From assembly GCA_003517675.1 (NCBI GenBank), contig DPAC01000136.1, forward strand, positions 1 through 22,546: 22,546 nt of DNA, read 5' to 3'. The position numbers and the translations under genes were made by a program. The first letter of the stretch is position 1. Every line of letters begins with the position of its first letter. The notes beneath the pieces were generated by a model that did not search any database, was not told the origin of the DNA, and was given only the letters and a program-made list of their open reading frames with translations. This document shows positions 6,467 through 15,476 of this stretch, one piece after another. The stretch comes from Porphyromonadaceae bacterium. GTDB taxonomy: Bacteria; Bacteroidota; Bacteroidia; Bacteroidales; Dysgonomonadaceae.

Positions 6467-8961
6467 CGTTTCACCCTCCTCAGAATCAGAAAGAGGGTGG
6501 TGAGCAGCATGATGAACAGCGCGATATACGCAATGGTGTCCGTCACCCGGATGCTTAGCGGTTTAAAATGGAACTCAATGGTGTGTTTTCCCTCAGGGAC
6601 CACCAGACCACGGAGGGTATAGTTCACCCGCAGCATCTCAGCCGGTTCACCGTCAATGGTGATCTGCCACCCTTTGGGGTAGTATATCTCGGAGAAGACT
6701 GCCAGTTCATCTTTCTTCGCATCGGCCTCATAAATCAGGTAGTCAGAGTCATACTCGGTGAGCCGGATAAATGAGGCACTGTCGGCAGGGGTGATCTGAA
6801 CCCCTGTCAATAGCGGCTCAAACTGTTTGTCAGCTACCGCTTCTCTGCGTAGGTCCATGGAGGAGAGAGCCTCAATCTCTTCGTCGGCACTCCCCACAAA
6901 ACGGATGTTGTCCACAAACCAGGCATTGCCCATGGCATGCGGGTTGAATACAGGCAGGGTGCCGCCACCCTGTGCCGGCATGATGATCCAGCGGCTGTTG
7001 AGCATGTTCAGTACCTTGAATGCATCGCCGTTAACACTGTCCAGCCGGCCACCGCTACTGATGATGGCCTGTTGAAGTGCACCCATCTCACGGGTGAGGT
7101 GGCGGTCAATCAGATCCTGGTAACGGCGCAGCTTGGCGGCATGGTAACCTCCGATCACCTTGTGGTGGTAGGGGGTGACCCCGTCGTTGAAAGTGCTGGT
7201 CGCCATGTTCAGCACGCGGTAGTAGAGGGTGCTGTCCTGCAGGATCACTTGATCTGTTGGAGTCAGCGTGAACAATTGCTGTGTTTGGGCAGGTACAACA
7301 AAATCTGAATCTTTCAGGTATCGCTTGTTTACACCCCACATGTCGATCAACGACAGCAACAGGATGGACCCTACCATCCATTCTCCTTTGATCCTCTTCG
7401 TCATGAAGAGCCATAGGATCAGCGCACCGGTTGCCACGATAAAGAAGCTGCGCCAGGCATCTGCTGTGAAGATGGCCACCCGCATTTCGGTGAGGTTGGC
7501 CAGGATGGGCTGGATATGTTCCGGCGGGAGCGACAGCAGCGCCTGCATCTCAGAGGAAGAGACAAATGAGTGGAAGAAAACTTTGGGAAACAGTGCGAAT
7601 AGCAGCGCAATGCCGCCGGTGAGTCCCATGCTGATATAGAGTGCACGCATGTTGTGCTTCAATCCCTCCGGTTTCGCAACGATCTCTTTCACTGCTAGCG
7701 CTGCCAGCAGGGGGATGCAGAACTCAGCCACCACCAGTATGGATGATACTGCCCGGAACTTGTTGTACATCGGCACATAGTCGATAAAGAAATCGGTCAG
7801 TGGCATCAGGTTTTTCCCCCACGAAAGCAGGATCGAAAAAATGGTTCCCGCCAACAACGCCCATTTGATGGGGCCCTTCACAATGAAAAGGCCGAGAATG
7901 AATAACATCAGCACAAAGGCACCCACATAGACCGGTCCCGAGGTCCCCGGCTGCTCACCCCAGTACTGACCGATCTGGGTGTATAGCTCCCGGTATTCGG
8001 GTCGCGCTTTGGCCATGGCACGCTCATTGTTGGAGAGGGGTACGGAAGCACCCCCCTTGGTGTTGGGCACCAGCAGCGTCCAGGTTTCGCCGATGCCGTA
8101 GCTCCAGGCAGTGATGTAATCACGTTCCAGTCCGTCACCGGTACTGTTCGTCTCATCATGAAGAGTCAGTTCCGACTTGCCGCGCATCGTCTCCTTGGAG
8201 TATTCGTAGGTATGGTAGAGATTGCTGGCATTGGCCGCAATACCGATCGCTCCTGCCATTACCAGCACACCGGTGGCTTTCAGAAAATCGGGCAGCTCTC
8301 GCCTGCGGATGGCATCTACTCCGAAAGCGATCACCATGAAAAGCATCACGAAGAGGAAATAGTAACTCATCTGAATATGATTGGCCGAGATCTGGAAAGC
8401 GGTGAAAATCATGAAAAGGAATGCACCCAGCAGATATTTCTTCCGGTAGATATAAACCAACCCCGCAATCGTAGGCGGGATATAGGCCAGGGTGATGAAT
8501 TTCCAGATATGTCCAGCAGCGATGAGGATGAAGAAGTAGGAAGAGAAAGCCCAGACCACCGCCCCCAGTGCGCTCACCAGAGGTGAAGCACGAAAGGCGC
8601 GCATCAGGATGTAGAAGCCCAGCAGCATGATGAAAAGCAGATATACATAGTTGGGCAGGAAGAGTGAGTAAGCTCTTTTTGCCAGATCCAACGGCTTTGT
8701 GGAGTCGTAGGTGGGACTCATCTGGTAGGAGGGCATGCCACTGAACATAGAGATGTTCCAGCGGCTCCGTTCGCCGTCGTGCCGCTCCATAAAATCACGT
8801 TGCTCCTGCCCTTGCCCGATCGCAGCCAGCGAGTCGTGCTGTGCAATCACCCTGCCGTCGATCACGGCCGGTGTAAAGTAGAGGAAAGAAATCACTACAA
8901 AGAGCAGGATCACGATCAGATCCGGCAATATCTTTCTGAGGTTGGCAGGGGCTTTCATCAT
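6454..8961 (-). CDS. YfhO-family membrane protein
   Basis: This 835-residue polytopic protein matches the YfhO family of large GT-C-like membrane proteins; Gram-positive members have been linked to glycosylation of lipoteichoic acid. In Bacteroidetes the substrate is unknown to me. Visible features are an N-terminal helix (DLIVILLFVVISFLYF), then the extracytoplasmic loop with the conserved DSLAAIGQGQEQRDF and MFSGMPSYQM segments. About ten further hydrophobic helices follow, then a soluble C-terminal domain with beta-rich segments (YYPKGWQITIDGEPAEMLRVN) and a final membrane helix (residues about 808-828) ending in a basic tail. It converges on the AddB-like gene with a 21-bp gap. Its own promoter-like TACATTTG box (plus-strand 8993-9000) suggests transcription independent of metG. 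Confidence 0.85.
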   Translation of the reverse strand: MMKAPANLRKILPDLIVILLFVVISFLYFTPAVIDGRVIAQHDSLAAIGQGQEQRDFMERHDGERSRWNISMFSGMPSYQMSPTYDSTKPLDLAKRAYSLFLPNYVYLLFIMLLGFYILMRAFRASPLVSALGAVVWAFSSYFFILIAAGHIWKFITLAYIPPTIAGLVYIYRKKYLLGAFLFMIFTAFQISANHIQMSYYFLFVMLFMVIAFGVDAIRRRELPDFLKATGVLVMAGAIGIAANASNLYHTYEYSKETMRGKSELTLHDETNSTGDGLERDYITAWSYGIGETWTLLVPNTKGGASVPLSNNERAMAKARPEYRELYTQIGQYWGEQPGTSGPVYVGAFVLMLFILGLFIVKGPIKWALLAGTIFSILLSWGKNLMPLTDFFIDYVPMYNKFRAVSSILVVAEFCIPLLAALAVKEIVAKPEGLKHNMRALYISMGLTGGIALLFALFPKVFFHSFVSSSEMQALLSLPPEHIQPILANLTEMRVAIFTADAWRSFFIVATGALILWLFMTKRIKGEWMVGSILLLSLIDMWGVNKRYLKDSDFVVPAQTQQLFTLTPTDQVILQDSTLYYRVLNMATSTFNDGVTPYHHKVIGGYHAAKLRRYQDLIDRHLTREMGALQQAIISSGGRLDSVNGDAFKVLNMLNSRWIIMPAQGGGTLPVFNPHAMGNAWFVDNIRFVGSADEEIEALSSMDLRREAVADKQFEPLLTGVQITPADSASFIRLTEYDSDYLIYEADAKKDELAVFSEIYYPKGWQITIDGEPAEMLRVNYTLRGLVVPEGKHTIEFHFKPLSIRVTDTIAYIALFIMLLTTLFLILRRVKRKKG

Positions 8962-8992
8962 TTTTTTATCTTTCAGATTATCGAATCAACCA

Positions 8993-9000
8993 CAAATGTA
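8993..9000 (-). promoter_or_regulatory. Candidate -7 box for yfhO-family gene
   Basis: On the minus strand this reads TACATTTG, a full match to TAnnTTTG, about 32 nt before the ATG at 8961. No clear -33 element is visible. Confidence 0.4.
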
Positions 9001-9031
9001 CTCTTTTATTCGCGGAAATCCGATGACACAC

Positions 9032-9059
9032 GTTCACCAAGTCGCTCCGTACGGTGAAC
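9032..9059. repeat. Inverted repeat at the end of metG
   Basis: GTTCACC (9032-9038) and GGTGAAC (9053-9059) are perfect 7-nt complements around a 14-nt loop, starting at the metG stop codon on the minus strand. No T-run follows, so a terminator role is uncertain. Confidence 0.35.
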
Positions 9060-11101
9060 TACACCACCGGACTGCCCGGCATCACCTCTTTGGTGGGTGA
9101 GATCAGAGCCAATGTGCCGTCACTGTTCTCTGCCGAAAGGATCATGCCCTCCGAGAGGATGCCCCGCAGTTTCCTTGGCTCCAGGTTGGCAATAAAGCAT
9201 ATCTGCCGGCCTACCAGCTCCTGCGGGTTGGGGTAGTATGCAGCTATTCCGGAGAGGATGGTTCGCTTCTTCAGTCCGTCGTCGAGCAGGAAACGGAGCA
9301 GCTTGTCCGCCTTGGGCACTTTCTCGCACTCCAGCACCGTGCCCACCCGGATATCCAGCTTCTCAAAGGTGTCGAACGGAATCATTTCTTTCACCGGTTT
9401 CGCCCGGTATTCGTTCGCCTCGTTTGTTTTCCTGGTGTCGAGCAGCTTCTGTACCTGTTGCTCAATCACTGCATCTTCTATTTTCTCAAACAGCAGCTCC
9501 GCCGTGCCCAGCCGGTGGCCTTCCTTCAGCAGATCGAAACGGCCCAGCTGCTCCCACGGCAGCTTCTCCGTCTGAAGGAAAGAGCGCAGCCGCTCCGCCG
9601 AGAAGGGGAGGAAGGGCTCACAGACGATGGAGAGATTGGCGGTGATCTGCAAGGCAACATGGAGGATGGTCGCTGTGCGTTTCATATCTGTTTTGGCCGT
9701 TTTCCACGGTTCTGTGTCAGCCAGATACTTGTTGCCGATGCGGGCCAGGTTCATTGCCTCCCGCTGTGCGTCACGGAAGTGGAAGGTTTCCAGAAGTTGC
9801 TCCACGGAGGCTTTCACCTTCTCTACCGCTGCCAGGGTCTCCCGGTCGTAGTCGGTCAGCTCGCCGGCAGCCGGTACCCGGTTGTCGAAATATTTCTGTG
9901 TGAGCACCAGCGCCCGGTTCACAAAGTTACCCAGCACAGCCACCAGCTCATTGTTGTTGCGTGCCTGGAAATCCTTCCAGGTGAAGTCGTTGTCCTTGGT
10001 CTCAGGTGCATTGGCGGTGAGCACATAGCGCAGCACATCCTGCTTGCCGGGGAGCTCCTCCAGGTACTCGTGCAGCCACACCGCCCAGTTGCGGGAGGTG
10101 GATATTTTGTCTCCCTCCAGATTCAGAAACTCATTGGCCGGTACATTCTCCGGCAGGATGTACGATCCTTCCGCCTTTAGCATGACAGGGAAAACAATGC
10201 AGTGGAAGACAATATTGTCCTTGCCGATGAAATGCACCAGTTTGGTATCTTCCTGCTTCCACCACTTCTCCCAGCTGTCGGGCAGTAGTTCCCGCGTGTT
10301 GGAGATGTAGCCGATGGGTGCATCGAACCATACATAGAGCACTTTTCCTTCAGCACCCTCCACAGGCACCGGTACACCCCAGTCGAGATCACGACTCACC
10401 GCCCGCGGCTGCAGTCCCAGGTCGAGCCACGACTTACACTGTCCGTACACATTGGTCTTCCATTCTTTGTGATCCTCCAGTATCCATTGACGCAGCCACG
10501 CTTCGTGTTTGTCAAGTGGAAGATACCAGTGTCTGGTCGTCCGCATCACCGGCACGCTGCCGCTAAGGGTGGACTTGGGATTGATCAGGTCGTTGGGACT
10601 GAGTGAGGTGCCGCACTGCTCGCACTGGTCGCCGTACGCCCTTTCGTACCCGCAGTGCGGGCAAGTGCCGGTGATATAACGGTCGGCCAGAAATTGCCCT
10701 GCCTCCTCATCGTAATACTGCTCGCTTTCCAGCTCCGTAAATTCTCCCTTGTCGTACAGGGTACGGAAAAAGCCGGAGGCTGTTTCACGATGTATATCGG
10801 AAGTTGTGCGGGAATAGATGTCGAAGGTGATACCGAACTCAGCGAACGATTTTTTAATCAGTTCGTGATAGCGGTCCACAATAACCCGGGGTGTTACTCC
10901 TTCATTGCGGGCTTTGATGGTGATGGGAATGCCGTGCTCATCGGAGCCACCGACAAAGAGAACCTCTTCGCCCTTCAGCCTCAGATAGCGTGCGTAAATA
11001 TCGGCAGGTAAATATACGCCTGCCAGGTGTCCGATATGTACCGGCCCGTTGGCATAGGGCAGGGCCGAAGTGATCAGTGTGCGTTTGAATTGTTTGGACA
11101 T
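9059..11101 (-). CDS. metG: Methionyl-tRNA synthetase
   Basis: Charges tRNA-Met with methionine in the cytoplasm. The 680-residue protein has the class I HIGH signature as HIGH at residues 22-25 (after PYANGPV). It has a zinc knuckle with C147-x2-C150 and C160-x2-C163, and the KMSKS loop as KISTS at 332-336 followed by RNWAVW. The anticodon-binding helical domain follows. From about residue 575 there is a C-terminal tRNA-binding OB-fold of the EMAPII/Arc1 type ([20 protein letters not shown]), used for dimerisation and tRNA binding. Length and layout are normal for the long, two-domain form. A TACCTTTG box sits 20-28 nt upstream on the minus strand. No oddities beyond the common KISTS variant. 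Confidence 0.98.
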   Translation of the reverse strand: MSKQFKRTLITSALPYANGPVHIGHLAGVYLPADIYARYLRLKGEEVLFVGGSDEHGIPITIKARNEGVTPRVIVDRYHELIKKSFAEFGITFDIYSRTTSDIHRETASGFFRTLYDKGEFTELESEQYYDEEAGQFLADRYITGTCPHCGYERAYGDQCEQCGTSLSPNDLINPKSTLSGSVPVMRTTRHWYLPLDKHEAWLRQWILEDHKEWKTNVYGQCKSWLDLGLQPRAVSRDLDWGVPVPVEGAEGKVLYVWFDAPIGYISNTRELLPDSWEKWWKQEDTKLVHFIGKDNIVFHCIVFPVMLKAEGSYILPENVPANEFLNLEGDKISTSRNWAVWLHEYLEELPGKQDVLRYVLTANAPETKDNDFTWKDFQARNNNELVAVLGNFVNRALVLTQKYFDNRVPAAGELTDYDRETLAAVEKVKASVEQLLETFHFRDAQREAMNLARIGNKYLADTEPWKTAKTDMKRTATILHVALQITANLSIVCEPFLPFSAERLRSFLQTEKLPWEQLGRFDLLKEGHRLGTAELLFEKIEDAVIEQQVQKLLDTRKTNEANEYRAKPVKEMIPFDTFEKLDIRVGTVLECEKVPKADKLLRFLLDDGLKKRTILSGIAAYYPNPQELVGRQICFIANLEPRKLRGILSEGMILSAENSDGTLALISPTKEVMPGSPVV

Positions 11102-11121
11102 ATAGCTTTATAAATAGGCTG

Positions 11122-11129
11122 CAAAGGTA
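11122..11129 (-). promoter_or_regulatory. Candidate -7 box for metG
   Basis: Minus-strand TACCTTTG matches TAnnTTTG, 20 nt upstream of the metG ATG. I see no clear -33 partner. Confidence 0.45.
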
Positions 11130-11252
11130 AGAAAAATTGCGTTTTTAATTGTCTGACTGAGGAAATATCATTTTATCGCCCAGTTGAAAAGTCGCAATTG
11201 GAAAAACATCTCATCCTGTTTATCTGTTATAAACATCCAAACAATAGATGTC

Positions 11253-12041
11253 ATGGATTTCAATCTGAAAGGGAAGGCCGCCATCATCGGTGGGAGCAGC
11301 AAGGGTCTTGGCAAAGCTTGTGCCATGGCACTGGCACGCGAAGGGGTCAACGTCGTGCTTTGTGCACGCAACAAAGAATCGCTGCTGCAGACGCAACGCG
11401 AAATTGAAGCAATGGCGGTGCAGGTACTGGCTATCAGTGCTGATATGGCAAACGCGGAAGACAACCTGCGTATTGTACAGGAGACGGTGGCCCGTTTCGG
11501 CGGGGTCGATATACTTGTGAACAATTCCGGCGGGCCCAAGCCGGGGACGTTTCGCGATATCTCGGAACAGGATCTGGATGATGCTTATCAGTCGGTTTTA
11601 AAATACAACATCCGGATGATCGGGCTCTGCCTGCCCTATATGGAGAAGAATAGATGGGGGAGGATTATTAATATCACCTCGGTGACCGTGAAAGAGCCGG
11701 AACCCAATATGGTGCTGTCCAATATTTTTCGCGTTGCTGTGGCCAGTTATGCCAAGACCATCAGCAAGGAGCTTATTGCTAATGGAATCACGATCAACAA
11801 TGTTGCTCCCGGATCCTTCAGAACCGACAGGATCACACAGTTGATGGAAGCCCGTTCAAAAGCAGCAGGTATTTCCGTGGAAGCATATGAGCAACAAGCA
11901 ATAGCCAAGTTTCCGCACAAACGATATATGGATCCGCAGGAGTTGGGCGATCTGGTCTGTTACCTCTGTTCCGATCAGGCCCGCTCGGTGACCGGCACTA
12001 CGCTACAGATCGATGGTGGCCTGCTGAACGGTTTGTTATAG
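11253..12041 (+). CDS. SDR-family protein lacking the canonical YxxxK pair
   Basis: The 262-residue Rossmann protein belongs to the short-chain dehydrogenase/reductase superfamily and resembles 3-oxoacyl-ACP reductase (FabG-like) members. The cofactor loop is GGSSKGLG (residues 13-20) in place of TGxxxGxG. NNSGG (90-94) replaces NNAG, and ITS with S143 provides the catalytic serine position. Where Tyr and Lys are expected (13 and 17 residues later) the sequence has S156 and R160 (NMVLSNIFRVAV). A subgroup of SDRs with this imperfect catalytic set is known to me, so the substrate and even the activity are uncertain. The C-terminal VTGTTLQIDGG is typical. I chose the ATG at 11253 because the extra upstream residues to 11184 are not SDR-like. 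It is divergent from metG and convergent with the symporter gene. Confidence 0.85.
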   Translation: MDFNLKGKAAIIGGSSKGLGKACAMALAREGVNVVLCARNKESLLQTQREIEAMAVQVLAISADMANAEDNLRIVQETVARFGGVDILVNNSGGPKPGTFRDISEQDLDDAYQSVLKYNIRMIGLCLPYMEKNRWGRIINITSVTVKEPEPNMVLSNIFRVAVASYAKTISKELIANGITINNVAPGSFRTDRITQLMEARSKAAGISVEAYEQQAIAKFPHKRYMDPQELGDLVCYLCSDQARSVTGTTLQIDGGLLNGLL

Positions 12042-12083
12042 CGATGAGCGGTACCACCTGTTGAGAAGATGAACGAACCTCAT

Positions 12084-13799
12084 TTATTTTTTGGGATCCT
12101 CATCTACCGGATACTCCTTTTTGAAACTGAGCCAATACTCCCCGATGGTTTGTTTCACCTCCCTGTGCAGGATGAGCAACCCAAGGAGATTGGGAATCGC
12201 CATGAAGGTAATGGTCAGCATGGACAGGTTCCAGATGATGGTGGTATCGATAAAGGAGGCCACGAAGAATGCAGCCACGTAAACAATCCGGTACAGGATT
12301 ACATATTTTGCGCCTACCAGATAGGTAATGGCCCTGTCGCCGTAGTACGACCAGGCAATGGCGGTAGAGAAAGCAAACAGCAGCAGTCCGAGTGCTACAA
12401 TATATTTTCCGGAATTGCCCAGGAAGCTCCTGGTGAACGCCATAGTGGTTAATGGGGCGCTGTGAATCAGCGAATTCCCTGTAATGATGATATCTCCCGA
12501 TGAATTCATTACGCTCCCGTCCACTACCGCAATCTCTCCGGTGTAGGCTACTCCTCCTTTTTTTATACGGATGTTCTCCGCCAGTGAACGTGCATGGAGA
12601 AGGGCATGGTCGCCTTGTATCTCTCCTTCCTCCACTTGCAATGTGCCTGTAAACAAAGGTATGCCATCCTTGTTGTGCAGGTAATTTCTGATGGCGGCCA
12701 CATCGGCGGCATCATTTTCATCATACGCCCCTGCCAACACCACAATATCGGTTTTCTGAAACTGATTGGGTACCTTCTGGTTCCACACGCCCGAGGAGAG
12801 AAGCACCATTCCGGTAAGAAAACAGATGATGATGGTGTCGATAAAAGGCTCCAGGATGGCGACCATTCCTTCCGAGACAGGCTCATGCGTTTTGGCGGCG
12901 GCATGTGCAATGGGTGCCGAACCCTGACCTGCTTCGTTGGAAAAAAGACCGCGATTTACACCGTTATTGAAAGCAAAGGCAAAACCTGCCCCAAGAAAAC
13001 CTCCTACTGCTGCTGTACCTGTGAACACATCCCGGAAGATTGAAATAAAAGAGGGGATGATATTTTGATGATTGGATATGACCACAGCCACAGCTCCCAG
13101 GAAATAAACAATGGCCATGAAAGGAACCAGTTTTTCGGTTACCCGGGCAATGCGCCGGATACCTCCGATAATGATCAGCGCCAGCAAAATGGCCATCACA
13201 GCTCCTGTGATGACATGGCGGATGCCGAAAGTGGCAAAGATGGCATTGGAGATGCTGTTGATCTGGGGGAGGCTTCCTGTTCCGAACGATGATAATATGG
13301 TAGCCAGGGCAAAAAATCCTCCGAACCAGTATCCTGTTTTTATGAACTTACCATTGTTTAAGCGGATATTCAACCGCTTCTTCATATAATACATCGGCCC
13401 CCCGGCAACCATCCCTTTTTCATCGAAATCGCGGTATTTGTGGGAGAGGGTCACTTCCACAAATTTGGTACACATCCCCAGAAAAGCGGTCACCAACATC
13501 CAGAAGAGTGCAGCTGGTCCTCCCAGGTGTACGGCAAGTGCCACCCCGGCGATATTACCTGTGCCCACTGTGCCTGAGAGAGCCGTTGCCAGCGCCTGGA
13601 AATGGGATGTGTCGCCCTTGTCGCCTTTCTTGTCATACTTGCCTCTGACGATGCGCAGGGCATGGTTGAAGTAGCGGATCTGAGGAAATCTGAGGTATAA
13701 AGTAAAAAACAGACCTGTCCCCAATAGAAGAAAAATAAACCAATGATGACCGCCGATATATTGATGAACGACGCGAAAGAGATCATTGAGAAGCTGCAT
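12084..13799 (-). CDS. Alanine/glycine:sodium symporter (AGCS family) with large loop insertion
   Basis: An inner-membrane secondary transporter importing alanine or glycine with Na+ (or H+). The family signatures are clear: [15 protein letters not shown] (residues 73-87), [21 protein letters not shown] (280-300) and the late [20 protein letters not shown] helix (471-490). The protein is 571 residues, whereas ordinary members are about 450-480. The excess is a single block at about 340-447, between the SSGVW end of one helix and the [14 protein letters not shown] entry to the next. The block is hydrophilic, with an acidic first part ([17 protein letters not shown]) and a beta-rich second part ([13 protein letters not shown]...[20 protein letters not shown]). 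Removing it gives a normal-length AGCS protein. Start and membrane core look intact. The promoter overlaps that of the divergent oxidoreductase gene. Confidence 0.93.
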   Translation of the reverse strand: MQLLNDLFRVVHQYIGGHHWFIFLLLGTGLFFTLYLRFPQIRYFNHALRIVRGKYDKKGDKGDTSHFQALATALSGTVGTGNIAGVALAVHLGGPAALFWMLVTAFLGMCTKFVEVTLSHKYRDFDEKGMVAGGPMYYMKKRLNIRLNNGKFIKTGYWFGGFFALATILSSFGTGSLPQINSISNAIFATFGIRHVITGAVMAILLALIIIGGIRRIARVTEKLVPFMAIVYFLGAVAVVISNHQNIIPSFISIFRDVFTGTAAVGGFLGAGFAFAFNNGVNRGLFSNEAGQGSAPIAHAAAKTHEPVSEGMVAILEPFIDTIIICFLTGMVLLSSGVWNQKVPNQFQKTDIVVLAGAYDENDAADVAAIRNYLHNKDGIPLFTGTLQVEEGEIQGDHALLHARSLAENIRIKKGGVAYTGEIAVVDGSVMNSSGDIIITGNSLIHSAPLTTMAFTRSFLGNSGKYIVALGLLLFAFSTAIAWSYYGDRAITYLVGAKYVILYRIVYVAAFFVASFIDTTIIWNLSMLTITFMAIPNLLGLLILHREVKQTIGEYWLSFKKEYPVDEDPKK

Positions 13800-13839
13800 C
13801 TGTAAGCGCTGTTTCGATTCAAATTCTGCTTGTCGCGGG

Positions 13840-13873
13840 CAAATATAAATAAATCCTGTTAGAAAAGGTCAAA
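13840..13873 (-). promoter_or_regulatory. Candidate promoter of the AGCS symporter
   Basis: On the minus strand, TTTG (plus 13873-13870), 22 nt, then TATATTTG (plus 13847-13840), a full TAnnTTTG match about 40 nt before the ATG at 13799. Confidence 0.45.
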
Positions 13874-13887
13874 AAGAACCCTTAATA

Positions 13888-13922
13888 TTTGAGTGCTCAC
13901 GATACAATCTTTCTTATCTTTG
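13888..13922 (+). promoter_or_regulatory. Candidate promoter of the Gfo/Idh/MocA oxidoreductase
   Basis: TTTG at 13888-13891 and TATCTTTG at 13915-13922, a full -7 match, with a rather long 23-nt spacer. It lies back to back with the symporter promoter, so the two divergent genes share one control region of about 150 bp. Confidence 0.45.
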
Positions 13923-13952
13923 CTCAATCATACCAAAAAAACAGATAAAAAG

Positions 13953-15323
13953 ATGGATCGACGAAATTTTTTAAAAAAATCTGCTATTACAGCAACCGGT
14001 TTAAGTCTGACACCACTGATGGGAAAATCATTTTCTTCCCTGTATGGTCAGTCGGCGCCAGGCAATAAAATCAAAATCGGTCTCATTGGCTGTCGCAATC
14101 AGGGCTGGAGCAATCTCAAAACCTTTTTGCAATATGCCGGCGTGGAGTGCATCTCCATGTGTGATGTGGATGATCAATGGCTCTATCAGCGTGCATCGGA
14201 GGTGGAAGAGCTGACTGGTAAGCGGCCACCGCAACTGGTCAAAGACTGGCGCAGGGTGATCGACAACAAGGATGTGGACATGGTGATCATTGGCACACCC
14301 GACCATTGGCATTGCCTGCAGATGATTGCTGCCTGTGAGGCAGGCAAAGATGTTTACGTGGAGAAACCGCTGGCCAATAGCATCGAAGAGTGTGACCTGA
14401 TGGTGAAAGCCGCACGGAAGTACAACCGCATCGTGCAGGTGGGGCAGTGGCAACGCAGCGATCCGCACTGGGACGAGGCGGCGGCCTACGTGCAAAGCGG
14501 GGCGCTGGGACGGGTGCGTACCGTGAAGGTATGGGCATACCAAACCAGTAAATGGACCCTGCCGGTAGTGCCCGACAGCGCTCCTCCCGCCGGTGTGGAT
14601 TATGACATGTGGCTCGGCCCGGCACCCAAGCGCAACTTTAATCTGAACCGGTTTCATTACAATTTCCGCTTCTTCTGGGATTACGCCGGGGGGCTGATGG
14701 CCGACTGGGGGGTGCATCTGCTCGACTATGCGATGAAGGGTATGAACGTGGGACTCCCCTCCTATGTCTATGGCGCTGGCGGCAAGTTTGGCTATCCGGA
14801 TGATGCCATGGAGACACCCGACACGCTCATGGTCACCTACCGCTATCCCGACTTCAACATCATCTGGGACCATGCCTGTGGCATTGGCAACGGACTCTTT
14901 GGTCTGCGCGAGGGAGTGGCCTTCTTCGGTGAGAACGGAACAATGATCCTTACCCGCAGTGGATGGGAGGTGATGCCGGAGCAGGCTATCAACAGTCGCA
15001 CCTTCCCCTACTGTTATCCCTGCGACGACGAGAAGAAACCCAATACCCTTCGCATGGAAGCGGTGGAGAAAAGAGGAGGCAGCGGTAAAGGTCTCTACCT
15101 GCATGCCGGCAATATGCTGGAGTGCATGCGGAGTCGCAAGCTGCCCAATGCCGACATCGCCATTGGTGCCGAGGTGGCCAAGCTGAGTCATATGGGCAAC
15201 ATCTCCTGTCGTGTGGGCAGGGCGCTGCACTGGGATAATGAGACCGGGGCATTTGATAACCTGGAGGCCAACAGGCTGATCAAAGCCAACTACCGTGATC
15301 CCTGGAAGCTGCCTAAAGTTTGA
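13953..15323 (+). CDS. Tat-exported Gfo/Idh/MocA-family oxidoreductase
   Basis: The 456-residue protein starts with a twin-arginine signal (MDRRNFLKKS, hydrophobic stretch to about residue 24), so it is probably exported folded with bound cofactor to the periplasm. The N-terminal Rossmann domain has KIGLIGCRNQGWSN (41-54), CDVDD at 70-74 and GTPDHWH at 114-120. The catalytic-lysine motif EKP has K138. The C-terminal substrate domain includes DWGVHLLDY with H255. Such Bacteroidetes proteins act on sugars or sugar derivatives, sometimes as glycosidases with transient NAD oxidation. The actual substrate cannot be read from sequence. I prefer the ATG at 13953 over an in-frame GTG at 13893, because the Tat signal must be at the N-terminus and the GTG lies inside the promoter. 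Stands alone, divergent from the symporter. Confidence 0.92.
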   Translation: MDRRNFLKKSAITATGLSLTPLMGKSFSSLYGQSAPGNKIKIGLIGCRNQGWSNLKTFLQYAGVECISMCDVDDQWLYQRASEVEELTGKRPPQLVKDWRRVIDNKDVDMVIIGTPDHWHCLQMIAACEAGKDVYVEKPLANSIEECDLMVKAARKYNRIVQVGQWQRSDPHWDEAAAYVQSGALGRVRTVKVWAYQTSKWTLPVVPDSAPPAGVDYDMWLGPAPKRNFNLNRFHYNFRFFWDYAGGLMADWGVHLLDYAMKGMNVGLPSYVYGAGGKFGYPDDAMETPDTLMVTYRYPDFNIIWDHACGIGNGLFGLREGVAFFGENGTMILTRSGWEVMPEQAINSRTFPYCYPCDDEKKPNTLRMEAVEKRGGSGKGLYLHAGNMLECMRSRKLPNADIAIGAEVAKLSHMGNISCRVGRALHWDNETGAFDNLEANRLIKANYRDPWKLPKV

Positions 15324-15365
15324 GCAGCATCCTGTAGTGTGGTTCATTCATGATGCAACAGAAAG

Positions 15366-15398
15366 CAGGCAGCGGAAAAATGAGCTATCCACTGCCTG
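15366..15398 (+). terminator. Hairpin downstream of the Gfo/Idh/MocA gene
   Basis: CAGGCAGCGG (15366-15375) pairs with CCACTGCCTG (15389-15398) with one non-Watson-Crick position and a 13-nt loop, starting 42 nt after the stop. The T-tract after it is poor (TTCTAT), so termination efficiency is unclear. Confidence 0.45.
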
Positions 15399-15406
15399 TT
15401 CTATAC

Positions 15407-15447
15407 AAAAAAGGATGGTCCCTGAAATTGTGATAGGGGGACCATCC
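15407..15447 (-). terminator. Rho-independent terminator of the FMN reductase gene
   Basis: On the minus strand, GGATGGTCCC (plus 15447-15438) and its complement GGGACCATCC (plus 15422-15413) form a perfect 10-bp stem. It is followed immediately by six T residues (plus 15412-15407). It lies 30 nt past the stop codon at 15477. Confidence 0.8.
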
Positions 15448-15448
15448 C

Positions 15449-15465
15449 GATCGCGTCACGCGATC
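15449..15465. repeat. Perfect short palindrome (7-bp stem, 3-nt loop)
   Basis: GATCGCG-TCA-CGCGATC lies between the FMN reductase stop codon and its terminator. It is the third hairpin within 100 nt. It may add stability to the transcript end; no other role is visible. Confidence 0.5.
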
Positions 15466-15476
15466 CTGTTGATCAC

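Noticed and set aside
10094..10108. KMSKS motif of metG changed to KISTS
   Set aside because: This variant is common in methionyl-tRNA synthetases, so it is not a sign of lost function.
9458..10180. A 240-codon open frame antisense to metG
   Set aside because: It lies entirely inside the well-supported synthetase frame and shows no domain-like pattern.
14028..15347. A 439-codon open frame antisense to the Gfo/Idh/MocA gene
   Set aside because: Its product is rich in His, Gly and Pro with no family resemblance. The plus-strand frame has clear catalytic motifs and a Tat signal, so this is a codon-bias shadow.
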